A DNA stretch of 64,000 bases from contig NZ_JMKS01000003.1 of NCBI RefSeq assembly GCF_000685865.1, positions 1,240,001 through 1,304,000 on the forward strand, given 5' to 3'. Shown piece by piece: positions 8,373-17,146 of the stretch. This DNA comes from Exiguobacterium antarcticum DSM 14480. GTDB lineage: Bacteria > Bacillota > Bacilli > Exiguobacteriales > Exiguobacteriaceae. Made by a program: the position numbers and the translations under genes. Within the stretch, counting starts at the first letter, position 1. Each line of letters begins with the position of its first letter. Below the pieces are notes generated by a model. The model had not been told where the DNA came from and searched no databases. It worked only from the letters and a program-made list of their open reading frames with translations.

Positions 8373-11300
8373 TTAATCAATTGACTTCTTTTTCCGAAAA
8401 CGTGCGAAGAATTCGTAAACGATCGGTACGATCAACAGTGTCAATAACGTTGAACTCGTTAATCCACCAATGACGGTCACACCTAGTCCTTTCGAAATCA
8501 ACGCTCCTCCTTCAAGTCCGAGTGCCAGAGGTGATAAGGCGCCAATCGTCGCAAGAGCTGTCATTAAGATCGGACGAAGTCGTGTCCCTGCCGCGTCAAG
8601 TAATGCTTCACGTGTAGCAAGACCTTCCTTTTCTTTATGAATGACGCGGTCAATCAGCACGATCGCATTCGTTACGACGATACCGATCAGCATCAATGCA
8701 CCGATCAAGGAAGAAACGGAAATCGTTTCGCCTGTGATCAAGAGGGCAAGTAATCCACCGATGATCGCAAACGGAAGCGAGAACAAGATGACGAGCGGTG
8801 TCAATGCTCCACCAAATGTCACGACTAAGACCAGATAGACGATTGCAACTGCTGCTGCCATCGCAAGTCCGAGTTGTGTGAAGGATTTCTGGATCTGCTC
8901 CGTCACCCCACCTGCTTCATACGACACGCCTGTTGGAAGATCGATTTTTTTGACCGTTTGATCGATGGCTTCTGACGCTTCTGTTGCTTTATCGGTTTTT
9001 AGTTCGGCTGTGACGGTCGCGACGAGTTTGCCGTCCCGCTCACTGAGCGAGTCAGGTGTCGTTCCTTTTTTGACCGAGACGAAATCCGACAGTTTTCGGA
9101 CACCAAGTGGCGTCGTGACATCGGTTTTTTGTAAATCATTGATTGAATCATACGTCGTTTGTTCGTTTGGAACGATGACGTCTAACTCTTTCCCGTCTAC
9201 TTTTATAGTAGAAAGTGGTTTTTCTTCTCCTTGCACGTTAGCGATTCCTTGAGCCAACTGAGCAGTCGAGACCCCGAATTCCGCCGCTTTTTGTTGATCG
9301 ACTTCAAACGTGTACTGGGTATATGACTCTTTTAAATCGGTCGTGACTTTCCGAACATATTTGGATTCGCCTTCAATTGCTTTGACGAACTTCGGTGTCA
9401 TCGTTTGTAAATCTTCAATCGAGTTGGCATAGATCGAATACGAGACACCGGACGAAGCGGCGCCGCCACTAAAGTCTTGCTCTTTCCATTCTCCAGTCGG
9501 AATCTCTTTGTTCAATTGTTTAATCGCTTGTTGTTTCACATCCGCAAAATCTGCTGTATCCGGATCATACTGGGCGATGAAAACGGCTTGTTTTGTATTT
9601 CCCGGATTTAACGGGTTTTCCCCACCAACCGTGAACTGAAGATTATCGACATTGCTTTGTTGATCGAAGTAAGCTTCCGCTTGATCAGCTGCTTGTAATG
9701 AATCTTCTAACGTTTGGCCTGGCTTCGGATTATAGGTGACATAAAACGTTTTTTCACTCTCTTGATTCAAGAAGTTGACTCCGATTGCAGGAACGAGCGC
9801 AAAACTACCCATCAGCAATAAGACTGCGAGACCAAACACGACAATCTTATGGTTTAACGACCAGTTGAGAACACCTCGATACCAATTCGCTAATTTGCCT
9901 CCATCCTCTTTTTCTGGTTTCGGTGCTTTACCGCGTTTGAATAATGAATCGGCAAACATCGGAACTACCGTCACAGCAACGATTAAGGACGCAAACAGCG
10001 CGAAGACGACCGTTAAGGCAAACGGAAGGAACAGTTCACCGACAAATCCTGTGACGAAGCCCAGTGGTAAGAACACGGCAATCGTGACGATTGTCGACGA
10101 GGCAACAGGAATGAACACTTCACGTGTCGCGTCGATGATCAGTGCCTTGCCTTTTAACGGCTCAGACGGATCGGTCAATCGGCGATAGATGTTTTCAATG
10201 ACGACGATCGAGTCATCGACGACACGACCAATCGCAACAGTCATCGCACCTAACGTCATGATGTTGAGTGAGATGTCCAACTGTTTCAGGACAAGAATGG
10301 CCATCAAGAGTGACAACGGAATGGAGATGACAGCAATCACCGTTGATTTGATGTTACGCAAGAACAATAAGATGATGATGACCGCAAATAAGGCACCAAT
10401 CAACGCTTTGCTAATCATCGTCGAAACTGATTCTTCAATCGGTTTTCCTTGGTCCAAGGTCACGGATGCTTGGACCGAATCATTTTCTTTTTCAAATGTT
10501 TGGATCGTTTCTTTTACCGCGCTCACGACTTCGACCGTATTTGCGTCCTGCGCTTTCGTCACCTGGACACCAATCGAACGTTCTCCATTCGAACGGGAAA
10601 TCGATTCTTCGATTCCTTTATCCTCGATTGTCGCGAGCTGTGACAATTTGACAGTCGGCACTTGTGTCGGCGTACTTGGTGTTGAAGCGGCAGGATTCGT
10701 CGTTGCCGCGTTTGGTGCTTGTGTTGGTGTTTCTGTCGCTCCAGGAGGTACCTGACCTGATGTAGGCGATTGTTGCGGTGTATACGGCAGACGAAGGTTT
10801 TTCAATTCGTTGACCGTCGTCGCTTTTCCGTCTAGGACAACCGCTTGTTCTGTATCCCCTAACTCATATAGTCCTAATGCCAATCGTGAATCGTTGGCTT
10901 GAATCAGTTGCTTGACGTTATCTTCCGTCAATCCATACTGCTGTAATTTTTCGTCATCGAACTGAATCTCGATGCGACGGATCTCTTGCCCGGCGATTTG
11001 CACCGTCTGTGCGCCGTCAATTCCTTCGAGCTTCGGTTGCAGTTCATTTTCAACCAATTTCGTTAACTCAGACAGGGAACGTTTTTCGTCTGACACAGCA
11101 AATCCGATGACAGGAAACGCATCAAAGGAGATGCGAGACACTTGTGGTTCTTGCGCCCCTTCCGGTAACTCGACGTTCGCTAAAGCTTCTTTGACTTTTT
11201 GTTCCGCCTCATCCATATCGGTACTGAAACTGTAGTCGATTTGAAGATTCGATGCATTTTGGAAAGATGACGAACGAACTGTGTCGACACCACTTAGATT

Positions 11301-11519
11301 CTCGACTTTACTTTCGAGTTCACGACTGACTTCATCCAAGACTTGTTCTGGTGTCGCACCTGGATAAATCGTCGTCACCGAGACAGTTGGTGTCGTGATG
11401 TCTGGTAACGTCTCGAGTTTCATCGTCGTTCCGGCATAAATTCCGGCAACTGTGATGATAATCGTCAGCAACCAAAGTGCAAACTTGTTATTGACTGAAA
11501 ATTGAATGATACGCTTCAT
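8373..11519 (-). CDS. RND-family multidrug/lipid efflux transporter (SwrC/AcrB type)
   Basis: Proton-driven inner-membrane pump of 1048 residues. Seen: TM1 near residue 12-30, porter repeat (ETLPDITTPTVSVTTIYPGA), TM2-6 with the proton-relay segment containing the Asp pair GRVVDDSIVVIEN, second porter domain and TM7-12 (GGLLALLITGETISV, IVLIDRVIHKEKEG). Gram-positive relatives such as SwrC export surfactin or act in lipid handling. An unusual Pro/Thr/Ala-rich insert occupies about residues 246-289 in the first porter region. The TetR gene just upstream, same strand, is the probable regulator. Confidence 0.94.
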   Translation of the reverse strand: MKRIIQFSVNNKFALWLLTIIITVAGIYAGTTMKLETLPDITTPTVSVTTIYPGATPEQVLDEVSRELESKVENLSGVDTVRSSSFQNASNLQIDYSFSTDMDEAEQKVKEALANVELPEGAQEPQVSRISFDAFPVIGFAVSDEKRSLSELTKLVENELQPKLEGIDGAQTVQIAGQEIRRIEIQFDDEKLQQYGLTEDNVKQLIQANDSRLALGLYELGDTEQAVVLDGKATTVNELKNLRLPYTPQQSPTSGQVPPGATETPTQAPNAATTNPAASTPSTPTQVPTVKLSQLATIEDKGIEESISRSNGERSIGVQVTKAQDANTVEVVSAVKETIQTFEKENDSVQASVTLDQGKPIEESVSTMISKALIGALFAVIIILLFLRNIKSTVIAVISIPLSLLMAILVLKQLDISLNIMTLGAMTVAIGRVVDDSIVVIENIYRRLTDPSEPLKGKALIIDATREVFIPVASSTIVTIAVFLPLGFVTGFVGELFLPFALTVVFALFASLIVAVTVVPMFADSLFKRGKAPKPEKEDGGKLANWYRGVLNWSLNHKIVVFGLAVLLLMGSFALVPAIGVNFLNQESEKTFYVTYNPKPGQTLEDSLQAADQAEAYFDQQSNVDNLQFTVGGENPLNPGNTKQAVFIAQYDPDTADFADVKQQAIKQLNKEIPTGEWKEQDFSGGAASSGVSYSIYANSIEDLQTMTPKFVKAIEGESKYVRKVTTDLKESYTQYTFEVDQQKAAEFGVSTAQLAQGIANVQGEEKPLSTIKVDGKELDVIVPNEQTTYDSINDLQKTDVTTPLGVRKLSDFVSVKKGTTPDSLSERDGKLVATVTAELKTDKATEASEAIDQTVKKIDLPTGVSYEAGGVTEQIQKSFTQLGLAMAAAVAIVYLVLVVTFGGALTPLVILFSLPFAIIGGLLALLITGETISVSSLIGALMLIGIVVTNAIVLIDRVIHKEKEGLATREALLDAAGTRLRPILMTALATIGALSPLALGLEGGALISKGLGVTVIGGLTSSTLLTLLIVPIVYEFFARFRKKKSID
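10653..10784 (-). repeat. Pro/Thr/Ala-rich low-complexity insert within RND pump
   Basis: Codes for about 44 residues built almost only of P, T, A, S, Q and N, between the strands ending NLRLPYT and beginning VPTVKLSQ. Ordinary RND pumps have a short loop here. Confidence 0.75.
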
Positions 11520-11554
11520 GGTAAGGATTCGCCTTCTCTCTCTTCTTTTTCAAT

Positions 11555-12121
11555 TTAATTCTGTTTTTTTGCTGCCTGATCAATCGTACGCGCTTGTCGA
11601 AGTAAACGTTCAATCAAGGCGTGTCGAAGGTCTGGTGCTGGTTGTCCGAACTGAAAGTGTTCCGACATCTTTAAGCCATCTAACGTAAAACGAATCATCA
11701 TCGCTTCGACCGGATCCATGTTTTCAATCAACTGATTGAAAAATTGATGGACTTGTTTTTTTCGTTCTTCTACGAATGCTGCGTTTTCCTTTAGAAGAGA
11801 CAATAAAAACAAGACGGTATCAATGTCTAAACAAAATTCTTCCTCGTGTTGCGCTTGTAACATGACGAATGCTTCCATTTGACCGAGACCTTGTTCGCGG
11901 TACGTTTGGTACTGCTGAAACTGGCGTGCTTCTTGTTCTTCAATCACACCCATCAACAGTTCCTCTTTCGAAGCGAAATGATACAACAGTCCACCTTTTG
12001 ATACATTCGCCTGTTTCGCCACTTCTTCGAGCGTCAGTTGTGGAAAACCCCGGGTCAACATGATTTGAACCGTCGCATCCGTGATCCGACGTCTTGTTTC
12101 TAACGCTTTTGCACTGACCAT
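11555..12121 (-). CDS. TetR/AcrR-family transcriptional repressor
   Basis: Repressor of 188 residues (start at the second of two adjacent ATGs, 7 bases after AAGGAG; the first at 12124 is possible). N-terminal TetR helix-turn-helix: RRITDATVQIMLTRG, LTLEEVAKQANVSKGGLLYHFASKEEL. The C-terminal ligand domain is of the TetR_C_31 kind seen near efflux pumps. It lies 35 bases upstream of the RND gene on the same strand, and its leader holds a 14-base palindrome, so it probably represses itself and the pump. Confidence 0.92.
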   Translation of the reverse strand: MVSAKALETRRRITDATVQIMLTRGFPQLTLEEVAKQANVSKGGLLYHFASKEELLMGVIEEQEARQFQQYQTYREQGLGQMEAFVMLQAQHEEEFCLDIDTVLFLLSLLKENAAFVEERKKQVHQFFNQLIENMDPVEAMMIRFTLDGLKMSEHFQFGQPAPDLRHALIERLLRQARTIDQAAKKQN

Positions 12122-12147
12122 CATCTTTCTCCTTTCTATTTTACTGT

Positions 12148-12161
12148 ACCGTCTGGACGGT
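12148..12161. promoter_or_regulatory. candidate TetR operator
   Basis: ACCGTC-TG-GACGGT, a palindrome perfect outside its two central bases, placed just downstream of the -10 box of the tetR-RND promoter. Confidence 0.65.
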
Positions 12162-12171
12162 TTCTTTTTTA

Positions 12172-12200
12172 AATATACGAATTCTTCACTGATAATGCAA
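12172..12200 (-). promoter_or_regulatory. promoter of tetR-RND operon
   Basis: On the minus strand TTGCAT (12195-12200), 17-base spacer, TATATT (12172-12177); the palindromic operator follows within the initially transcribed region. Confidence 0.65.
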
Positions 12201-12211
12201 GGTTAAATCGA

Positions 12212-12227
12212 TGTTTCACGTGAAACA
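12212..12227. other. parS: parS centromere-like site (ParB/Spo0J binding)
   Basis: Exact 16-base palindrome TGTTTCACGTGAAACA, identical to the bacterial chromosomal parS consensus (TGTTNCACGTGAAACA). It lies between the tetR promoter and the proC terminator, outside genes. ParB nucleates here and loads SMC; such sites cluster around the replication origin. Confidence 0.93.
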
Positions 12228-12274
12228 GCACTTCTTGAACCCCATTGGTTTGACCGTAACCGAGGTCTAGACAA

Positions 12275-12308
12275 CAAAAAGCCCACATGATTCTTTGTTC
12301 ATGTGGAC
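12275..12308 (-). terminator. terminator of proC-like gene
   Basis: Stem CCACATGA / TCATGTGG with a T run on the minus strand. Confidence 0.85.
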
Positions 12309-12325
12309 GTTTGAAATATGTTTGC

Positions 12326-13093
12326 TCAGCTTTCCTCACGTGCACTTTCCATCAATGCCGCATACATCGCCTGCGATATGTGATGCTCACGTAAAACGTG
12401 CACCCCGCGATCGGTCGGACCTCCCGGAGCCGCTACATCTTCAATTAATGCCGCCGTTGGTCGGTCTTCGTGCAGAAGCAGTTCTGCCGATCCTTTCATC
12501 GCTTGGGCAATGATCCGACGTGCCGCCTGTTCATCAAAACCGGCTCCCGTCAGGACTGGTGTCATCGCTCCAACGATTTCATAGAAAAAAGCCGGGCTGC
12601 ATCCTGCTGCTGCCATCAAATATGGCATGGTCGTGTGATTGGTTTCGACGGTTTCGCCGACCCGCTCAAACAACTCGATCGTCTGTTGTCGGTGGGATTC
12701 GGATAACTGTTCACCAAACCAAAGTCCAGTCATACCTGTTCGAAACGCAACGGGCGTATTGGGCATGGCAGAAACGGCTCCACAGTTTGTAACCGTCTCG
12801 ATTTCTAGCGGTGTAATGTGGGCTGCAACCGATATCACCAATTGATTTGTCCATGTTTTCTGACTGACGTAACCAAGGACACCCTCTGGTTGCATCGCTA
12901 ACACGACGACATCATACTGTTCAATCTGTTCATCCGTCGTCGTCTGAACTCCATATTGATCAGCTAACGTGACAAGACGCGACCGATCTGCCCGATTGGT
13001 CATCGTGATGGATTGTGGAGAAATTCCGGAATCAATCCATCCCTTGACTAACGATTCACTCATCGAACCTGCACCGACCATTAAAATTTTCAT
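12326..13093 (-). CDS. proC: pyrroline-5-carboxylate reductase family protein
   Basis: NAD(P)-dependent reductase of 255 residues; ProC makes L-proline from pyrroline-5-carboxylate. N-terminal Rossmann motif VGAGSMSESLVKG, the ProC segments MPNTPVAFRTGMTG and CSPAFFYEIVGAM, and the C-terminal signature VAAPGGPTDRGVHVL are present. The signature differs slightly from the usual SPGGTT, so a ProC paralogue such as ComER or ProI is possible. Start at 13093 after GGGAGG. Confidence 0.88.
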   Translation of the reverse strand: MKILMVGAGSMSESLVKGWIDSGISPQSITMTNRADRSRLVTLADQYGVQTTTDEQIEQYDVVVLAMQPEGVLGYVSQKTWTNQLVISVAAHITPLEIETVTNCGAVSAMPNTPVAFRTGMTGLWFGEQLSESHRQQTIELFERVGETVETNHTTMPYLMAAAGCSPAFFYEIVGAMTPVLTGAGFDEQAARRIIAQAMKGSAELLLHEDRPTAALIEDVAAPGGPTDRGVHVLREHHISQAMYAALMESAREES

Positions 13094-13109
13094 TTCTCTT
13101 CCTCCCAAC

Positions 13110-13140
13110 AAAAAAAGGACCAGTCGACACTGGCCCTTTT
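13110..13140 (-). terminator. terminator of CBS/ACT gene
   Basis: Stem GGaCCAGT / ACTGGcCC with a T run on the minus strand, 15 bases after the stop codon. Confidence 0.85.
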
Positions 13141-13154
13141 GAATGTATTACTGA

Positions 13155-13793
13155 TTATACACGAACTGCCAAGTCTTCAACAGCTACGACACGGAGTCCT
13201 TTTTCATTTAACTTCTTGACGATCTTCTTTTTCGTTTTCTCATCACAGTCTGTTGGTAACGTGATCAAAACACGGCGCATGACACTACTTTTCGCATCGA
13301 GTGTCATTAAACTCGCGACTGTCGAATACTTATTAACGATTTTCGCGATTTTCTCGAGTGCACCTTTTTGTTCACTCAGCGCGACCGTTAACACGTAGCT
13401 ACCTGAATCACGGTTCCATGCTTCTTCGAGCATCCCAAGCATTTTCCCGTGCGGTAAGATCCCGAAAAATTGTCCGTCATCATTTAAGACCGCGATGTAC
13501 GGAAGTTCTTTGATCGAGAAGAATACCTCAAAGAAGTTGCTGCCCGTATAGATGAACTTAGAGGTGTTTTTGATTAATGTCATGACATTGTCGTCCAGAC
13601 TTCCACCATTCATCCCGTGACGATAAATGTGCATTTTATAGATGTTCCCTTTAAACTGTTGACCCGTTTGGTCAAGGACAGGGACACACCGGTATCCGGT
13701 CTCTTCTAAAGTCTGTAAAGCTTCTCGAAGCGTTGCCGTCTCCGAAACTTTGACACATTGGTGCTTAGGAATACATAAACTTTGAACGAGCAT
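13155..13793 (-). CDS. CBS-pair plus ACT-like domain protein
   Basis: Cytoplasmic protein of 212 residues. Two CBS motifs (about 8-60 and 65-125; ATLREALQTLEETGYRCVPV, LPYIAVLNDDGQFFGIL) form a Bateman module, followed by an ACT-like domain (about 130-205; YVLTVALSEQKGALEKIAKIV). CBS pairs bind adenine nucleotides, and a CBS-ACT arrangement is known in the Listeria c-di-AMP-binding protein CbpA and in AcuB. Ligand here is unproven. Single gene, divergent from the phosphate transport genes. Confidence 0.82.
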   Translation of the reverse strand: MLVQSLCIPKHQCVKVSETATLREALQTLEETGYRCVPVLDQTGQQFKGNIYKMHIYRHGMNGGSLDDNVMTLIKNTSKFIYTGSNFFEVFFSIKELPYIAVLNDDGQFFGILPHGKMLGMLEEAWNRDSGSYVLTVALSEQKGALEKIAKIVNKYSTVASLMTLDAKSSVMRRVLITLPTDCDEKTKKKIVKKLNEKGLRVVAVEDLAVRV

Positions 13794-14128
13794 ACAAAAC
13801 GTCCTCCTCTTTCCACTACATCATTCTAACTGACTTGCCTGTTCTTTACTTTACTAATTATTCGCTTTTTCTGTTCTTTTTTCCTGCTTTTCTTCTATTC
13901 CCTTCTCAAACCCAAGTGAAAACACGTTTTCCCTCTGTAAAAATAAGAAAAACCACATTATTTTCACGAATTTGAATCTTTTGTTAAATCATCAATCTGA
14001 TTAATATTAAGATTTATTAAGATTTCGTAAAGACCGGGTATAGTTGTATTCTTTTACAATAGCGTCTGATACAATCGAACTCGTGAAGTCACTTCACTAT
14101 TCTCGTTCTTAATATGGAGGCAGAAGAA
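13794..14128. other. long intergenic region before DUF47-pit
   Basis: About 335 bases without a gene. It holds an inverted repeat GAAAAC-AC-GTTTTC (13918-13931), a perfect 10-base tandem repeat ATTAAGATTT (14006-14025) preceded by TTAATA, and a perfect 15-base palindrome GTGAAGTCACTTCAC (14083-14097). No strong -35 box is visible before the -10-like TACAAT hexamers, which would fit an activator-dependent promoter. Confidence 0.6.
14006..14025 (+). promoter_or_regulatory. candidate PhoP-type direct repeats
   Basis: TTAATA and two TTAAGA hexamers spaced by 10 bases upstream of a phosphate transporter operon resemble Bacillus Pho boxes (TTAACA repeats about 11 bases apart). Weak match only. Confidence 0.35.
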
Positions 14129-14746
14129 ATGTTCAATAAAAAACAAGATCCATTCGCAATGAAATTATCCGAGATTGCAGGACACCTGCAACAAACGTCA
14201 CAATTTTTTGTCGACTTTAAAATTAATGGAATTGCAGATGTCAAAGAATTCGCCCATAAAGTAAAAGACTTTGAAACTGCTGGTGATGACTTGATGCACC
14301 AACTGATCATCGACTTGAACAATGCATTCATCACACCGATTGACCGTGAGGATCTATTAGCGCTTGCTAACTCTCTCGACGACGTTCTGGATGGCTTCGA
14401 AGAATGCTCAGCGATTTTCGAAATTTATAATATCGTTCGTGCAGATGAACATATGATTCGATTTGTTGACGAAATTCATCTCGCTGTCAACGAACTTGCG
14501 TTAGCGATGGATCTTTTGGTCGCACGTAAACTTCAACCGATGCGCGAACATGTCATTAAAGTAAAAGAACAAGAAACGATTTGTGATAACTTACGTCGTA
14601 AATCAATCAAAGCCTTGTTTGCTACTGAAACCGACCCCATTAAAATCATTCAATATAAAGAAATTTATGAGTCGCTCGAGTCAATTGCCGATTACTGCCA
14701 AGACGCAGCAAACGTCATTGAAACGATCATCATGAAAAACGCATAA
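14129..14746 (+). CDS. DUF47 family phosphate transport accessory protein
   Basis: PhoU-like helical protein of 205 residues, usually encoded with Pit transporters and thought to regulate them. Seen: FAHKVKDFETAGDDLMHQL and the second half-repeat KVKEQETICDNLRRK with acidic metal-binding clusters. The ATG at 14129 is chosen because GGAGG lies 8 bases upstream; an earlier in-frame ATG overlaps that ribosome binding site. It ends 16 bases before the Pit gene. Confidence 0.92.
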   Translation: MFNKKQDPFAMKLSEIAGHLQQTSQFFVDFKINGIADVKEFAHKVKDFETAGDDLMHQLIIDLNNAFITPIDREDLLALANSLDDVLDGFEECSAIFEIYNIVRADEHMIRFVDEIHLAVNELALAMDLLVARKLQPMREHVIKVKEQETICDNLRRKSIKALFATETDPIKIIQYKEIYESLESIADYCQDAANVIETIIMKNA

Positions 14747-14762
14747 GTGAGGAGCTAACGAG

Positions 14763-15767
14763 ATGGATAGTCTGTTTATCATCACCGCCATAATCGTGAT
14801 TCTCGCACTTAGCTTCGATTTCATTAATGGTTTCCACGATACAGCGAACTCGATTGCGACTTCGGTGTCGACTCGTGCTTTGAAACCACGTCACGCCATC
14901 ATCCTTGCGGCGACGATGAACTTTTTAGGTGCAATTACGTTTACTGGTGTCGCCAAAACAATTTCTAGTGATATTGTTGATCCGTCAACACTTCAGCACG
15001 GTAGTTATGTCGTCATCGCTGCTTTACTCTCAGCCATCGCCTGGAATCTCTTGACTTGGTACTTCGGTATCCCGTCCAGTTCTTCGCATACGTTGATTGG
15101 TTCAATCGCCGGTGCTGCAATCGCTTCTGTTGGTTTTGGTGGTATCGAAGCAAAAGGAATTTTAAAAATTATTCAAGCTTTAATCCTTTCACCAATTCTT
15201 GCCTTTACGCTTGGTTTTATCGTTTACGGTATTTTTAAAGTGGTCTTTAAGAAGGGAAATCTGGCGAAGACGAATCGTCGTTTCCGTCATATGCAGATTG
15301 CGACAGCAGCCCTTCAATCTTATACACACGGAACGAACGATGCCCAAAAAGCAATGGGAATCATCACGCTCGCTCTGATTTCATCCGGTTACCAAACAGA
15401 TCACGACGTAGCACTTTGGGTTAAATTATCATGTGCGATCGCGATGGGTCTTGGGACATCAGTTGGTGGATGGCGTATCATTAAAACCGTCGGTGGACAG
15501 ATCATGAAAATCCGTCCTGTCAACGGGGTTGCGGCCGACTTAACGTCTGCTGCCATCATCTTTGGTGCAACAGCAATTCACTTGCCCGTCTCAACGACAC
15601 ACGTCATTTCTTCCGCCATTCTTGGTGTTGGTACATCACACCGGAAAAAAGGTGTCAAATGGGGTACCGCACAACGGATGCTGATTACATGGGTCATCAC
15701 TCTTCCAATTTCAATGGCAGTAGCGGCGCTCATTTACTACATCCTCGATTTCCTTTTCATTAAATAA
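14763..15767 (+). CDS. pitA: PiT-family inorganic phosphate transporter
   Basis: Low-affinity phosphate (metal-phosphate) permease of 334 residues with about ten membrane segments. The two inverted repeats carry the signature GFHDTANSIATSVSTRAL near the N-terminus and THGTNDAQKAMGI in the second half. It is preceded by the DUF47 gene in one operon and followed by a strong terminator. Confidence 0.95.
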   Translation: MDSLFIITAIIVILALSFDFINGFHDTANSIATSVSTRALKPRHAIILAATMNFLGAITFTGVAKTISSDIVDPSTLQHGSYVVIAALLSAIAWNLLTWYFGIPSSSSHTLIGSIAGAAIASVGFGGIEAKGILKIIQALILSPILAFTLGFIVYGIFKVVFKKGNLAKTNRRFRHMQIATAALQSYTHGTNDAQKAMGIITLALISSGYQTDHDVALWVKLSCAIAMGLGTSVGGWRIIKTVGGQIMKIRPVNGVAADLTSAAIIFGATAIHLPVSTTHVISSAILGVGTSHRKKGVKWGTAQRMLITWVITLPISMAVAALIYYILDFLFIK

Positions 15768-15775
15768 TACCCACT

Positions 15776-15806
15776 CCCCATCTAGCACGACTAGATGGGG
15801 ATTTTT
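15776..15806 (+). terminator. terminator of DUF47-pit operon
   Basis: Perfect stem CCCCATCTAG / CTAGATGGGG, 5-base loop, then a T run. Confidence 0.92.
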
Positions 15807-15902
15807 CCATAGCGATTAAGCTCCTGGAGTTGTCGCTTTGTCCATAATTCGCTATGATTGATGGCAAGAAGACATGCTGATTTTATTTAGGAGGAATTCC
15901 AC

Positions 15903-16718
15903 ATGACAAAACGTAAAGCCTTAACGATTGCCGGTTCTGACACGAGTGGCGGCGCGGGTATTCAAGCTGATTTAAAGACGTTCCAAGAACTTGAAGTCTA
16001 CGGAATGAATGCGTTGACCGTCATCGTTGCTCAAGATCCTGACAACGCTTGGCACCATGCGGTTTACCCAATCGATGCCGAACTCGTCCGGACACAAATC
16101 CATACGGTCCTTGGAGGAATTGGTGTAGATGCGATGAAGACGGGTATGCTCCCGACTGTCGAAATCATTGAAGTCGTTGCCGAGAAAATCAAATCATCTG
16201 GTGTTCAAAACATCGTCATCGATCCGGTCATGGTCTGTAAAGGGGAAGATGAAGTCTTGAACCCGGATACGGCTAACGCGCTACGCGACATCCTGACACC
16301 ACTCGCAACAGTCGTGACACCGAATGTCTTCGAAGCGGGTCAATTATCCGGTCTCGGGAAAACTCCTTCGACGATTGATGAGATGAAACTAGCAGCTGCT
16401 CGGATTCATGAAAAAGGGGCACAATATGTACTTGTCAAAGGCGGCAGCAAGATTGATCATCCGCGAGCAGTTGACGTGCTTTATGATGGAAAAGAGTTTA
16501 TCCTAATTGAGGACGAGCGCATTGAGACACCGTACACGCACGGAGCAGGATGCACCTACTCTGCTGCGATTACGGCTGAACTCGCAAAAGGAGCTTCTGT
16601 GGAACAAGCGGTCCGCACAGCGAAATCGTTTATCACATCTGCGATTCGTCATTCATTCCGTTTGAATGAATATGTCGGTCCGACTGACCACGCTGCTCAT
16701 CGTACAGTAACGTCTTAA
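15903..16718 (+). CDS. pdxK: pyridoxal/pyridoxine kinase (ThiD-like ribokinase family)
   Basis: Kinase of 271 residues phosphorylating B6 vitamers, and possibly hydroxymethylpyrimidine. Seen: AGSDTSGGAGIQADLKTF at the N-terminus, AMKTGML, the anion-hole motif THGAGCTYSAA with GAGC replacing the usual GTGC, and KGG. Bacillus PdxK belongs to this ThiD-like group and has the same Cys. Start follows AGGAGG. Monocistronic between two terminators. Confidence 0.88.
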   Translation: MTKRKALTIAGSDTSGGAGIQADLKTFQELEVYGMNALTVIVAQDPDNAWHHAVYPIDAELVRTQIHTVLGGIGVDAMKTGMLPTVEIIEVVAEKIKSSGVQNIVIDPVMVCKGEDEVLNPDTANALRDILTPLATVVTPNVFEAGQLSGLGKTPSTIDEMKLAAARIHEKGAQYVLVKGGSKIDHPRAVDVLYDGKEFILIEDERIETPYTHGAGCTYSAAITAELAKGASVEQAVRTAKSFITSAIRHSFRLNEYVGPTDHAAHRTVTS

Positions 16719-16724
16719 TCGCTC

Positions 16725-16759
16725 AAGAAGTCCGCGCAACCATTCGCGGACTTCTTTCT
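16725..16759 (+). terminator. terminator of pdxK
   Basis: Perfect stem AAGAAGTCCGCG / CGCGGACTTCTT, 8-base loop, short T-rich tail. Confidence 0.9.
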
Positions 16760-16780
16760 GTATACGAAAGGGGAAACACT

Positions 16781-17146
16781 ATGCAAGCACTTGATTTAAC
16801 AGCTGTTCAAGACTACATCGACAAGTACGCCAACACACCACTTTACGTACACGTCGAAACGACGAACGGGGCTTACGCGACGCACCAGGATCCGACGTTC
16901 CACAGCGCCGGCATGTTTTTCCGTAATGCTGAAATCATCTATGAACGTGGATTGATCACCGGAAACGGTCCGTACCGAATCGGGTTGAAACTCGCGCACG
17001 GTTGGCTGTACGGAGAAGGATTGACCGATTATGAGTTCGCAGGTGATCAGCTCTTGATTGCGGGACATGATATCGAAGGACGTCTCGCAATCGCCTTTGA
17101 ACTCAGCCCGACACCATTCGCGCAAGGCGCAGAGGAGGTAGAATGA
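16781..17146 (+). CDS. yojF: YojF family protein (DUF1806)
   Basis: Small soluble protein of 121 residues matching the Bacillus YojF family, which is regularly encoded just before bshB2. Recognisable: TTNGAYATH, NAEIIYERGLITGNGPYRIGLK and GWLYGEGLTDYE. Its role in bacillithiol metabolism is inferred only from gene order. Its stop codon overlaps the start of the next gene and the AGGAGG for that gene lies inside its last codons, so the two are translationally coupled. Confidence 0.88.
   Translation: MQALDLTAVQDYIDKYANTPLYVHVETTNGAYATHQDPTFHSAGMFFRNAEIIYERGLITGNGPYRIGLKLAHGWLYGEGLTDYEFAGDQLLIAGHDIEGRLAIAFELSPTPFAQGAEEVE

Noticed and set aside
9775-10755. Two long open frames (137 and 188 codons) antisense to the RND pump
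   Set aside because: They lie wholly within a well-supported gene, lack ribosome binding sites and have shadow-like composition.
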